Origin: Bacteroidota bacterium
Lineage (GTDB): Bacteria > Bacteroidota > Bacteroidia > B-17B0 > Aurantibacillaceae
Length of the DNA stretch: 56,109 nucleotides
Direction: 5' to 3'
NCBI GenBank assembly: GCA_016711805.1
Contig: JADJSH010000022.1
Location: 1-56,109, forward strand
Under the pieces are notes generated by a model, which made no database searches, was not told the origin of the DNA, and was given only the letters and a program-made list of their open reading frames with translations. The stretch's first letter is position 1. Each line of letters opens with the position of its first letter. Below, one piece after another: positions 33,394-40,930 of this stretch. Made by a program: the position numbers and the translations under genes.

Positions 33394-33789
33394 TTAATCA
33401 ATCCATTTTGGATTTCTTCGATCGCTTGCTGAATCTTTAATTTTAATGTGATAAAATGATTTTAGTTTTTCTGCTAAAGCAAATATTTCTTCTTTTTCTT
33501 TGCTTTCATGAACAATTAGTTTCCTGTTTTTATTATACACTAAGCTAATTTGGTAAACCGCTCCATGTCCATCTTCAAAATCTTCAGGACTGCAGCCTTC
33601 ACATTTGATATATAGCGTTTTGAATAATAAGATGTAGTCAAACTTTGGCGTTTTTTTCCATGAACCTGAAGTCATACCTAAAACACTTTCGTAGGCTTTA
33701 TATAATCCGTTTTGCAAATCTAATTGAGTTCCCATTTTTCTAAAGAAGTTAGAGCTAGCTCTTTTTCCAATAATGATTTGATTTTCCAT
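33394..33789 (-). CDS. Uncharacterised 131-residue protein under an S-box promoter
   Basis: No family recognised. Soluble, starts MENQIIIGKRASSNFFRKMG, with an ECGCSPEDFEDGHG-like segment (CEGCSPEDFEDG at about residue 70) and a C-terminus rich in Lys and Asp. It is convergent with the ArsA-like gene, with stops 3 bp apart, and has an S-box promoter on its right. Its two Cys in CEGC could bind metal or sulfane sulfur, but nothing else identifies it. Confidence 0.65.
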   Translation of the reverse strand: MENQIIIGKRASSNFFRKMGTQLDLQNGLYKAYESVLGMTSGSWKKTPKFDYILLFKTLYIKCEGCSPEDFEDGHGAVYQISLVYNKNRKLIVHESKEKEEIFALAEKLKSFYHIKIKDSASDRRNPKWID

Positions 33790-33805
33790 GATATTTAATT
33801 TTAAG

Positions 33806-33851
33806 TAAAGGTACTATTGCCTGAGTAGGTTTATAAGTAACAATTGTTACT
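33806..33851 (-). promoter_or_regulatory. S-box promoter of the 33394 gene
   Basis: AGTAACAATTGTTACT (33836-33851) is a perfect palindrome. Its centre lies 30.5 bp before the minus-strand box TACCTTTA (33813-33806), one base from the usual spacing. The predicted leader is about 12 nt. Confidence 0.55.
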
Positions 33852-33886
33852 TAAGCAGCAGGAATCAAAAACTTTAGTTTAAAAAC

Positions 33887-33929
33887 TGATATTCCTCATA
33901 TCAATTTCATTTTAGCTAACCGAAATTTG
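33887..33929 (+). promoter_or_regulatory. F-box promoter before the mini-genes and second persulfide dioxygenase
   Basis: TGATATTCCTCA (33887-33898) is centred 29.5 bp before GAAATTTG (33922-33929), which keeps TTTG. It suggests low-oxygen control, opposite to the S-box promoter of the first persulfide dioxygenase copy. Confidence 0.5.
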
Positions 33930-33955
33930 TACCGTAAACATTAAACACTAAAATC

Positions 33956-34099
33956 ATGTTATCAACTGTTATTTTTATCATTATCCTTCTTCATTTAGCT
34001 GTAGGTTTCGGCTATTTGATTTATAAATTATCCCCTACAAAAAAAGTAATTGATACGACGATTGATAATAATAAAACCCATCCTATTAATAAACTTTAA
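33956..34099 (+). CDS. Small single-helix membrane protein, 47 residues
   Basis: Short open frame with ATG at 33956: one hydrophobic helix (MLSTVIFIIILLHLAVGFGY) followed by a Lys/Asn/Thr-rich tail (KLSPTKKVIDTTIDNN). It lies about 20 nt after the predicted start site of an F-box promoter, which supports translation. Function unknown. It could be a regulatory mini-protein or a CcoQ/CydX-like accessory subunit; no family match is claimed. Confidence 0.55.
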   Translation: MLSTVIFIIILLHLAVGFGYLIYKLSPTKKVIDTTIDNNKTHPINKL

Positions 34100-34109
34100 A
34101 GTAATTGTT

Positions 34110-34139
34110 ATGAGTAAATGTGGAAGCAGATGTCCTTAA
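34110..34139 (+). CDS. Nine-codon ORF MSKCGSRCP
   Basis: ATG at 34110 follows the mini-protein stop by 10 bp and encodes M-S-K-C-G-S-R-C-P before TAA. Two Cys in nine residues and position in a sulfur operon leader suggest either a Cys-sensing leader peptide or a tiny functional peptide; it may also be chance. Confidence 0.3.
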   Translation: MSKCGSRCP

Positions 34140-34197
34140 CGTATTTTAACTAGCGAGGCATTAAATGAAAAATATAAATCTTAAAAAATAAATTAAA

Positions 34198-35616
34198 ATG
34201 AAAGTAGAACAAATTTATACAGGATGTATTGCTCATGCAGCATACTATTTAGAAAATAACGGTGAGGCAGCAATTTTTGATCCATTAAGAGAAGTGCAAC
34301 CCTATATGGATAAAGCAAAAAAAGATAATGCGAAAATTAAATATGTGTTTGAAACACATTTTCACGCTGACTTTGTGAGTGGGCATTTAGATTTAATGAA
34401 ACATGCTGGAGCTGAAATCGTTTTTGGTCCAACAGCTAAACCAGCATACAAAGCAACTACTGCCGAAGATGGTCAGATATTTAAAGTGGGTAATTATAGT
34501 GTGAAAGTGCTTCATACACCAGGTCACACTATGGAAAGTACTACTTACTTACTAATTGACGAAAACGGTAAAGAACATGGTATTATTAGTGGTGATACGT
34601 TATTTATTGGAGACGTTGGTCGCCCAGATTTAGCACAACACGTCATTGCTGATTTAACCGAAGAGAAATTAGCAGGTCATTTATATGATTCGTTGCGAAA
34701 TAAAATCATGCCTTTAAGCGATGATTTAATTGTTTATCCAAATCACGGTGCAGGAAGTGCTTGTGGTAAAAATATGAGTAAAGAAACAACGGATACGCTT
34801 GGGAATCAAAAGAAAGTAAATTACGCCTTGAATCCTAAATTAACTAAAGAACAATTCATTAAAGAAATTTTAACTGGCTTAGTACCGCCTCCGGGTTATT
34901 TCCCTCAAAACGTATTAATGAATATAAAGGGTTATGAAAGTATTGACAACGTTATGCAAAAAGGATCAAGAGCTTTATCTGTGGTTGAATTTGAAGTAGC
35001 TGCTAACGAAACTCAAGCCTTAATTATTGATACGCGTAAACCTCAAGATTTTAATAAAGGATTTATTCCTAATTCGGTAAACATTGGTATTGATGGTAGT
35101 TTTGCAACTTGGGTAGGAACATTAATTCCAAGTGTAAAACAAGAACTATTAATTGTGGCTGATGAAGGAAGAGAAGCTGAAGTGATTACACGTTTAGCCC
35201 GTGTGGGTTACGATAATGCCCTAGGATATTTAAAAGGTGGTTTTGATGCTTGGAAAGCTTCAAATAAAGATATTGATCAAATTCATTCAGTAAGCGCTGA
35301 AGAATTAGCTGAAATCAATAAAAAAGAAAAAGTAAATATTATTGATGCTAGAAAAGCAAGTGAATACAGCAGCGAACATGTTGTAGATGCAATGAATGCT
35401 CCTTTAGATTTTATTAATGATAGTATGACTAAAATTGATAAAGATAAAAAGTACTATGTACATTGTGCATCTGGGTATCGCTCCATGGTTTTTATTTCGA
35501 TTTTGAAGGCTAGAGGATACAATAACTTAATTGATGTGACTGGAGGCTTTAATGCTTTAAAAGCAAGTAATTTGTTTAAGGTGACTGATTACGTTTGTCC
35601 ATCAACATTGTTATAG
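34198..35616 (+). CDS. Persulfide dioxygenase-like MBL protein fused to two rhodanese domains, second copy
   Basis: 472 residues with the same domain order as the copy at 22422. Zinc motif THFHADFVSGH, HTPGHTMES, GDTLFIGDVGRPDL, then a first rhodanese-like domain without Cys (LLIVADEGRE) and a second with the active loop CASGYRS. The N-termini (MKVEQIYTGCIAHAAYY and MKIEQIYTGCLAQGAYY) show recent common ancestry. It differs in promoter type (F-box, not S-box), which suggests division of labour by oxygen or sulfur signal. It is followed by a strong terminator. Confidence 0.92.
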   Translation: MKVEQIYTGCIAHAAYYLENNGEAAIFDPLREVQPYMDKAKKDNAKIKYVFETHFHADFVSGHLDLMKHAGAEIVFGPTAKPAYKATTAEDGQIFKVGNYSVKVLHTPGHTMESTTYLLIDENGKEHGIISGDTLFIGDVGRPDLAQHVIADLTEEKLAGHLYDSLRNKIMPLSDDLIVYPNHGAGSACGKNMSKETTDTLGNQKKVNYALNPKLTKEQFIKEILTGLVPPPGYFPQNVLMNIKGYESIDNVMQKGSRALSVVEFEVAANETQALIIDTRKPQDFNKGFIPNSVNIGIDGSFATWVGTLIPSVKQELLIVADEGREAEVITRLARVGYDNALGYLKGGFDAWKASNKDIDQIHSVSAEELAEINKKEKVNIIDARKASEYSSEHVVDAMNAPLDFINDSMTKIDKDKKYYVHCASGYRSMVFISILKARGYNNLIDVTGGFNALKASNLFKVTDYVCPSTLL

Positions 35617-35635
35617 TTTTCCATATTTTCTTATT

Positions 35636-35661
35636 AAAAGCGGCTATTTGGCCGCTTTTTT
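35636..35661 (+). terminator. Rho-independent terminator after the second persulfide dioxygenase gene
   Basis: AAAAGCGGC pairs with GCCGCTTTT around TATTTG and is followed by further Ts. Confidence 0.9.
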
Positions 35662-35665
35662 GTTA

Positions 35666-35710
35666 TGTAACATTTGTAACCGTTAAAAAATGACTTAAGT
35701 CATAACTTTG
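35666..35710 (+). promoter_or_regulatory. Sulfur operon promoter: S-box at -42 and F-box over the core
   Basis: TGTAAC-ATTT-GTAACC (35666-35681) is centred 29.5 bp before TAACTTTG (35703-35710). The perfect palindrome TGACTTAAGTCA (35691-35702) fills the gap directly up to the -7 box. The stretch GTAACCGTTAAA after the first arm also occurs at the TauE promoter. A bound F-box regulator would be expected to repress. Confidence 0.65.
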
Positions 35711-35730
35711 TGTCATAAAAACGAAATACC

Positions 35731-36039
35731 ATGTTATCAATATTCAAAAATTTATTTAAGTCTACTACAGTTGATTTAGCTCAATTGATTAAAGACGGAG
35801 CTGTGATTGTGGATGTTAGAAGCAAAGCAGAGTTTGCCACAGGGCATGTAAAAGGCTCTATTAATATTCCTTTAGAGCAGGTTGGCGCCAATGTAGACAA
35901 ACTAAAAGCCCACAATCATGTGATTACATGTTGCAGAAGTGGAAACAGAAGTGGCATGGCAAAGCGCACTTTGGAATCTAAAGGCTTAAAAAATGTAACT
36001 AACGGCGGAAGTTGGCAAAATGTTAATCAATATAAATAA
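35731..36039 (+). CDS. Single-domain rhodanese
   Basis: 102-residue cytosolic sulfurtransferase: VIVDVRSKAEFATGHVKGSINIPL, active loop CCRSGNRSGMA, and NVTNGGSWQNV. It follows a short hydrophobic N-terminus (MLSIFKNLFKS) that is not a clear signal. First gene of the large thiosulfate operon, 2 bp before the universal stress gene. Probably carries sulfane sulfur between the persulfide and thiosulfate enzymes. Confidence 0.9.
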   Translation: MLSIFKNLFKSTTVDLAQLIKDGAVIVDVRSKAEFATGHVKGSINIPLEQVGANVDKLKAHNHVITCCRSGNRSGMAKRTLESKGLKNVTNGGSWQNVNQYK

Positions 36040-36041
36040 AA

Positions 36042-36878
36042 ATGGAATCATTAAAAGTATTAATCCCAACCGACTTTTCGGTACAAGCAGAGTACGCTTA
36101 CCTAATGGTGAAAAAACTGGAAGAAAAAATTCCTGTTGAAATTCATTTTATACATGTATTGGGTGTTCCTGATACAGTAACGATGGATAAAAACGGAAAT
36201 ATTCAAACCTGTGGAGAAATTAGTGTGGACTATGTTGTTTCTCAAAAAACAATTGCTGAGCGTAAATTGAATAATCTAAAAACATTATACGGGGCTGATA
36301 TTCAATCTCATTTAGAGTTAGGTAAGTTAACGGAGAAAATAGTTTCTTATGCTCAATCCAATCATTTTGATTTAATTGTGATGGGAACAAAAGGTTCTTG
36401 GGGCTTAAAAGAAAAGTTATCAGGCTCTGAAACACAAATGATTGCTCGTCAATCAACAGTTCCATTATTATCACTCATGTGTGATCGTTCGGATTTAATT
36501 ATTGAAAATATTTTATTAGTTCATGATTTTTCTAATCCAAAGAACGAAAACTTAGCATTACTTCATAAATTAATTAAAGCATTTAATACTAAAGTACATT
36601 TGTTACAAATTTCAAAAGATACATCTGATGTAAATAAGCTAACTGTTTTTTCAAGAATGGATGAATTTGCTTCAGCGAATAGTATTTCAAATTTCGATAA
36701 GCATGTATTAAATGATACAGATGTTGAAAATGGAGTGATTCATTTTAATCAAATGCAAGAAATGGATATTGTATGCATTGGAACGCACGGTAAGGGAGGT
36801 TTATTTCATCAAAGTGCTACCGAAAAATTAATCAATCATTTGTTTAAACCTATTATTTCTTATCATTTAAAAAATTAA
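36042..36878 (+). CDS. Tandem universal stress protein
   Basis: 278 residues with two UspA folds. The first (MESLKVLIPTDFSVQAEYAY) has LIVMGTKGSWGLKEKLSGSET. The second ends IVCIGTHGKGGLFHQSATEKL, so here both halves keep the nucleotide-binding Gly pattern, unlike the paralogue at 16405. It lies between a rhodanese and a thiosulfate transporter half, in the same operon. Confidence 0.88.
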   Translation: MESLKVLIPTDFSVQAEYAYLMVKKLEEKIPVEIHFIHVLGVPDTVTMDKNGNIQTCGEISVDYVVSQKTIAERKLNNLKTLYGADIQSHLELGKLTEKIVSYAQSNHFDLIVMGTKGSWGLKEKLSGSETQMIARQSTVPLLSLMCDRSDLIIENILLVHDFSNPKNENLALLHKLIKAFNTKVHLLQISKDTSDVNKLTVFSRMDEFASANSISNFDKHVLNDTDVENGVIHFNQMQEMDIVCIGTHGKGGLFHQSATEKLINHLFKPIISYHLKN

Positions 36879-36884
36879 TCAATT

Positions 36885-37442
36885 ATGTTAGAATTTATTC
36901 AACAACCATGGACATGGTGGGTGTCTGGCGCTCTTATTTCTGCTATTATGTTCCTTTTAATTTTCTTTGGACAATCATTTGGATTTTCAGCTAACTTAAG
37001 AACGATTTGTTCGGCTGCTGGAGGTGGAAAATTTGTAAAGTTTTTCGATTTTAATTGGCGCTCTCAAATATGGAACTTAGTGTTTTTAATTGGGGCTGTT
37101 TTAGGAGGTTTTATCGCTAGTCATTTTTTATCAGACGGTAATCCAGTTCAAATTTCAGAAAACACCATTGCTGATTTATCAAAACTAGGAATATCTGCAC
37201 CTACTTCGGCACAACCCGACGAATTATTTAGCATCGAATCATTATTCACTTTAAAAGGATTTTTAATTCTAGCACTTGGAGGATTAATGGTTGGTTTTGG
37301 TTCGCGTTATGCAGGTGGCTGCACTTCTGGTCACGCCATTAGTGGATTATCAGACTTACAATTACCATCATTAATTGCGGTTGTTGGATTTTTTATAGGT
37401 GGCTTATTAATGACTTTTGTTTTACTTCCTTTAATATTATAA
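36885..37442 (+). CDS. YeeE/YedE-family transporter, first half (TsuA-like)
   Basis: 185-residue membrane protein with five helices and the family signature GSRYAGGCTSGHAISG, whose Cys relays thiosulfate in TsuA. It also carries FSANLRTICSAAGGG. Full-length TsuA/YeeE has two such repeats on one chain; here the second repeat is the next gene, 13 bp on. Likely imports thiosulfate or another sulfur species for the downstream TsdA/SoxB-like proteins. Confidence 0.9.
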   Translation: MLEFIQQPWTWWVSGALISAIMFLLIFFGQSFGFSANLRTICSAAGGGKFVKFFDFNWRSQIWNLVFLIGAVLGGFIASHFLSDGNPVQISENTIADLSKLGISAPTSAQPDELFSIESLFTLKGFLILALGGLMVGFGSRYAGGCTSGHAISGLSDLQLPSLIAVVGFFIGGLLMTFVLLPLIL

Positions 37443-37455
37443 ATACTACTATAAC

Positions 37456-37869
37456 ATGAAATTATTAAAATTTTTAGTACTCGGTACTTTGTTCGGAATT
37501 GTAATGGCTAAATCAGAAGCGTTTTCTTGGTTTAGAATTCAAGAAATGTTTCGCTTTCAAGCATTCCACATGTATGGCATCATTGGAACTGCTGTTACTC
37601 TTGGTGTAATTGGTGTAGCTTTAATCAAAAAATATAATCTAAGAGATGTCAAAGGAAATCCCATTCTATTTTATCCAAAAGATAAATCAACCATGCGTTA
37701 CTTAATTGGAGGAACTATATTTGGTTTAGGTTGGGCTTTAAGTGGAGCATGTCCAGGACCAATGGTTGTTAATATTGGTTATGGATATATTGCAATGATT
37801 GTTGTATTTTTATTTGCCATTGTTGGCACTTATTTATACGGAGCAATAAAAGATAAATTACCTCACTAA
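37456..37869 (+). CDS. YeeE/YedE-family transporter, second half (TsuA-like)
   Basis: 137-residue membrane protein with four helices and the second-repeat signature WALSGACPGPMVVNIG containing the conserved Cys. It opens KLLKFLVLGTLFGIVMAKSEAFSWFRIQEMF, quoted as FLVLGTLFGIVMAKSEAFSW. Together with the preceding gene it should form one transporter. Confidence 0.9.
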   Translation: MKLLKFLVLGTLFGIVMAKSEAFSWFRIQEMFRFQAFHMYGIIGTAVTLGVIGVALIKKYNLRDVKGNPILFYPKDKSTMRYLIGGTIFGLGWALSGACPGPMVVNIGYGYIAMIVVFLFAIVGTYLYGAIKDKLPH

Positions 37870-37883
37870 TTTAAAATGACGTT

Positions 37884-38993
37884 ATGGAAGAGAATTCTAA
37901 AAATAATAATCCATTAGCACCTGTTGTTAGTAAACTAATAAATGTTATTATTTTATTAGTAGTTTCTATAATTGCTTTAATTGTTTTATTTGCTGTATTT
38001 GTTCCTGCGCCTGCGCCTAAGGTTGAGAAAAAAATGGAAGTTCCTGTCCCAGATAAAAATGGAAATTTTACTGAAGCTGCAAAGCAAGCTGCATTAACAC
38101 CAAAGGATACAACTAACTATTGGACAGCGCCAGATATTGCCACTTTAGATCAAGATCCAAATAAAGAGTTGATCGTGTATGGTAAAGATTTAATTGCACA
38201 TACCTCTGAGTATTTTGGCGATAATGGCAAAGTATTTAAGGCTTCAACTAATGGAATGAATTGTCAGAATTGTCATTTAGATGCAGGCACAAAAGTTTTT
38301 GGCAATAACTATTCGGCAGTTGCATCCACGTATCCAAAATTTAGAGCACGTTCGGGGGCTATTGAAAATATTTACAAGCGCGTTAACGATTGTTTTGAAC
38401 GTAGCTTAAATGGTAAAGCATTAGATACTACATCAAAAGAAATGCAAGGTATTGTGGCTTACATTAAATGGTTAGGTAAGGATGTGAAAAAAGGTGAAAA
38501 GCCAATTGGGTCTGGATTTAAAGACTTAGCTTTTTTAGATAGAGCGGCTGATTCAGAAAAAGGTAAAACTATTTATTCCGAAAAATGTCAATCCTGTCAT
38601 CAAGCAGATGGTTTAGGGTTAATGAATGGCGAAAAAACAGCATATACGTATCCACCATTATGGGGCAAAAACAGCTATAACGATGGAGCAGGATTGTATC
38701 GTATGTCAAACTTTGCAAAGTATGTGAAATACAATATGCCATTAGGAGCTAGTCACAATAGTCCTCAGTTAAGCGATGAAGAAGCTTGGGATGTAGCAGC
38801 ATTCGTAAATTCACAAGCTCGCCCTAAAAAAGATATTAAAAAAGATTGGCCAAAAATTGAAGAGAAGCCTTTTGATCATCCATTCGGTCCATATGCAGAT
38901 GGCTTTGACGAAAAACAACATAAGTATGGCCCTTACAAACCAATTAAGCAAAAATTGGAGGCGATGAAAAAAGCGAAGAAGAGTAAAGTATAA
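37884..38993 (+). CDS. tsdA: Dihaem cytochrome c, TsdA-like thiosulfate dehydrogenase
   Basis: 369-residue protein anchored by one N-terminal helix (residues 15-43), with the rest in the periplasm. Haem motif 1 is NCQNCHLDAGT near residue 127; RVNDCFERSLNG follows, with the Cys that serves as distal haem ligand in TsdA. Haem motif 2 is CQSCHQADG near residue 234, with a Met ligand probable in YNMPLGASHNSPQL. This set identifies TsdA, which couples two thiosulfates to tetrathionate or works in reverse. Electrons could enter the cbb3 oxidase encoded in the same window. It follows the transporter genes by 15 bp. Confidence 0.85.
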   Translation: MEENSKNNNPLAPVVSKLINVIILLVVSIIALIVLFAVFVPAPAPKVEKKMEVPVPDKNGNFTEAAKQAALTPKDTTNYWTAPDIATLDQDPNKELIVYGKDLIAHTSEYFGDNGKVFKASTNGMNCQNCHLDAGTKVFGNNYSAVASTYPKFRARSGAIENIYKRVNDCFERSLNGKALDTTSKEMQGIVAYIKWLGKDVKKGEKPIGSGFKDLAFLDRAADSEKGKTIYSEKCQSCHQADGLGLMNGEKTAYTYPPLWGKNSYNDGAGLYRMSNFAKYVKYNMPLGASHNSPQLSDEEAWDVAAFVNSQARPKKDIKKDWPKIEEKPFDHPFGPYADGFDEKQHKYGPYKPIKQKLEAMKKAKKSKV

Positions 38994-39011
38994 TTTAAAA
39001 AATTAAATATC

Positions 39012-39452
39012 ATGAAATCATTTTTCAATAAAGTATCAGTAGTCGTATTATTAGCATTGTTTTCTTTTACAGTAAAGGCGCAATCTAATTTAGATAATCA
39101 AAAACCAGAGCATAAAATTATTTTTCAATTAACTTCTGGCGATACAACGGCACATAAACAATTAATCAAACAGTTTAACAATATCTTAAGCGTATCACCA
39201 ACTACAAAAATTGAAGTTGTTTGTCATGGTGCAGGATTAGATATGTTAGTTTCGGGTAAAACCATAGTAGAAGATAAGATTAAATCTCTTGCTGAAAAAG
39301 GAGTGGTGTTTAATGCTTGTGAATTTTCAATTAAAGAAAGAAAAGTAGAACGCTCAAAAATTATTTCTGTGTCTGGTTTTGTGCCAGCTGGAATTGTTGA
39401 AATAGTGAGTAAACAAGAACAAGGCTGGAGTTACATTAAAGCAGGAAACTAA
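39012..39452 (+). CDS. Exported DsrE-family protein
   Basis: 146 residues: signal peptide (MKSFFNKVSVVVLLALFSFTVKAQ), then a DsrE/F-like fold with TTKIEVVCHGAGLDML and KGVVFNACEFSIKER. The Cys in FNACE is the position that carries sulfur in DsrE proteins. Periplasmic location, between the thiosulfate dehydrogenase and the outer-membrane-like protein, suggests a sulfur carrier outside the cytoplasm. Confidence 0.85.
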   Translation: MKSFFNKVSVVVLLALFSFTVKAQSNLDNQKPEHKIIFQLTSGDTTAHKQLIKQFNNILSVSPTTKIEVVCHGAGLDMLVSGKTIVEDKIKSLAEKGVVFNACEFSIKERKVERSKIISVSGFVPAGIVEIVSKQEQGWSYIKAGN

Positions 39453-39473
39453 TATTTTAATAAAATAAATTAA

Positions 39474-40900
39474 ATGAAAAATAATATCACCTATTATTTA
39501 ATGGGATTGTTATACCTATTGACTAGCCAGTTATTCTCTCAAGAACATGCGCAACACAATGGAGTTGATAATCATCATATTTCTTTAAAACCAAAAGATT
39601 CGGTTTGCTTAAAAGATTGTTTTTTACAAGCGCATTGGGAAGCACGCACTCGTACTTTTGCCATGGGAACTATTAATGAAGGCGCTTTAAAAGATGATTA
39701 TGCCTTAGCTTCAGGTGCAGGCATTGGAGTTCTAACTCGTCCAATTTATGGTTTTCAGGTTGGTGTAAGTGGGTTCTTTATTTATAACTTATATTCTTCA
39801 AAAATTGAATTACCTGATTCATTAACACTTAGTCCTAATAGATATGAAGTAGGCTTGTTTGATGTAGAAAATCCTGGTAATAAAAATGATTTGGATAGAT
39901 TAGAGGAACTCTATTTAAAATATAATTTATCAAAGAGTGCTATCACCATTGGAAAAATAAATGTAAACACGCCGTTTTTAAATCCACAAGATGGGAGAAT
40001 GCGCCCAACTATTGAGGAAGGTGTTTGGTTAAATATTAATGAGTCTAAAAAATTTGGAATTAACGGTGGTTGGTTTTGGAAAATTTCACCACGCTCTACG
40101 GTTCAGTGGTTTACAATAGGAAATTCAATGGGTATCAATCCTTCGGGAGTTAATATTGATGGATCAAAATCTGATTATCACGATCATTTAAGTAGTTCGG
40201 GATTAGCGATTGCTAATATATATATTAAACCAAACGATAAAATAAAAATTAATCTTTGGAACGGCTTCTTGGATAATGTGATGAATACAGCGATGATAGA
40301 AATTAATACCACTCAATCATTAAATAAAAAAACGAAATTGTATCAAGGTATCATGTATGTGCATCAAGATGCTATTAATAATGGAGGAAATATCGATCCT
40401 AAAAAACGTATATAAATAAAGGATTTCAATCTAATGTCATTAGCGCCCAAATTGGGATTAAGAATAAACGAATCAATACTTCTTTAAATTACACGCATAT
40501 TACTGGTGACGGCAGATACTTGATGCCAAGAGAGTGGGGAAAAGAGCCTTTTTATACTTTTTTGCCTCGCGAACGTAATGAGGGTTTAGGGAACGTTCAT
40601 GCATTTTTACTTAAAACATCTCTCAATGCTTTTGATGGAAAATTCAAAACAGGTTTAGGTTATGGTTATTATCAATTACCTGATGTCAAAGATTATCGTT
40701 TAAATAAATATGGCTTACCGTCTTATCATCAAATTAATTATGATGCATCTTATTCTTTTCGTAAATTTTTAAAAGGTCTAGATTTGAAAGTTTTGGTTGC
40801 CTATAAATTAAAAGAAGGTGAAACGTATAATAATTTAAAGTATATATATAATAAAGTGAATATGTTTAATTTTAATTTCATTCTTGATTTTAAAATTTAA
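39474..40900 (+). CDS. Outer-membrane beta-barrel-like protein of the sulfur operon, frameshifted as written
   Basis: The open frame has a signal peptide (about 22 residues), a His-rich start (EHAQHNGVDNHHI), then alternating beta-strand pattern with many aromatic residues, as in porins. It stops at 40415 after DPKKRI. One extra A in the A6 run at about 40406 gives DPKKTYINKGFQSN and joins the rest through HITGDGRYLMPREWG to FNFNFILDFKI at 40900, near 476 residues. It may bring sulfur compounds across the outer membrane. It has no named family that I recognise. The break is probably an assembly error. Confidence 0.75.
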
Positions 40901-40930
40901 TTGTATCTTAATAATCTATTAAACACCACT

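Noticed and set aside
40415..40520. True end of the outer-membrane-like protein at 40415
   Set aside because: The following sequence continues as a beta-strand-rich protein once one A is added, so a natural stop is unlikely.
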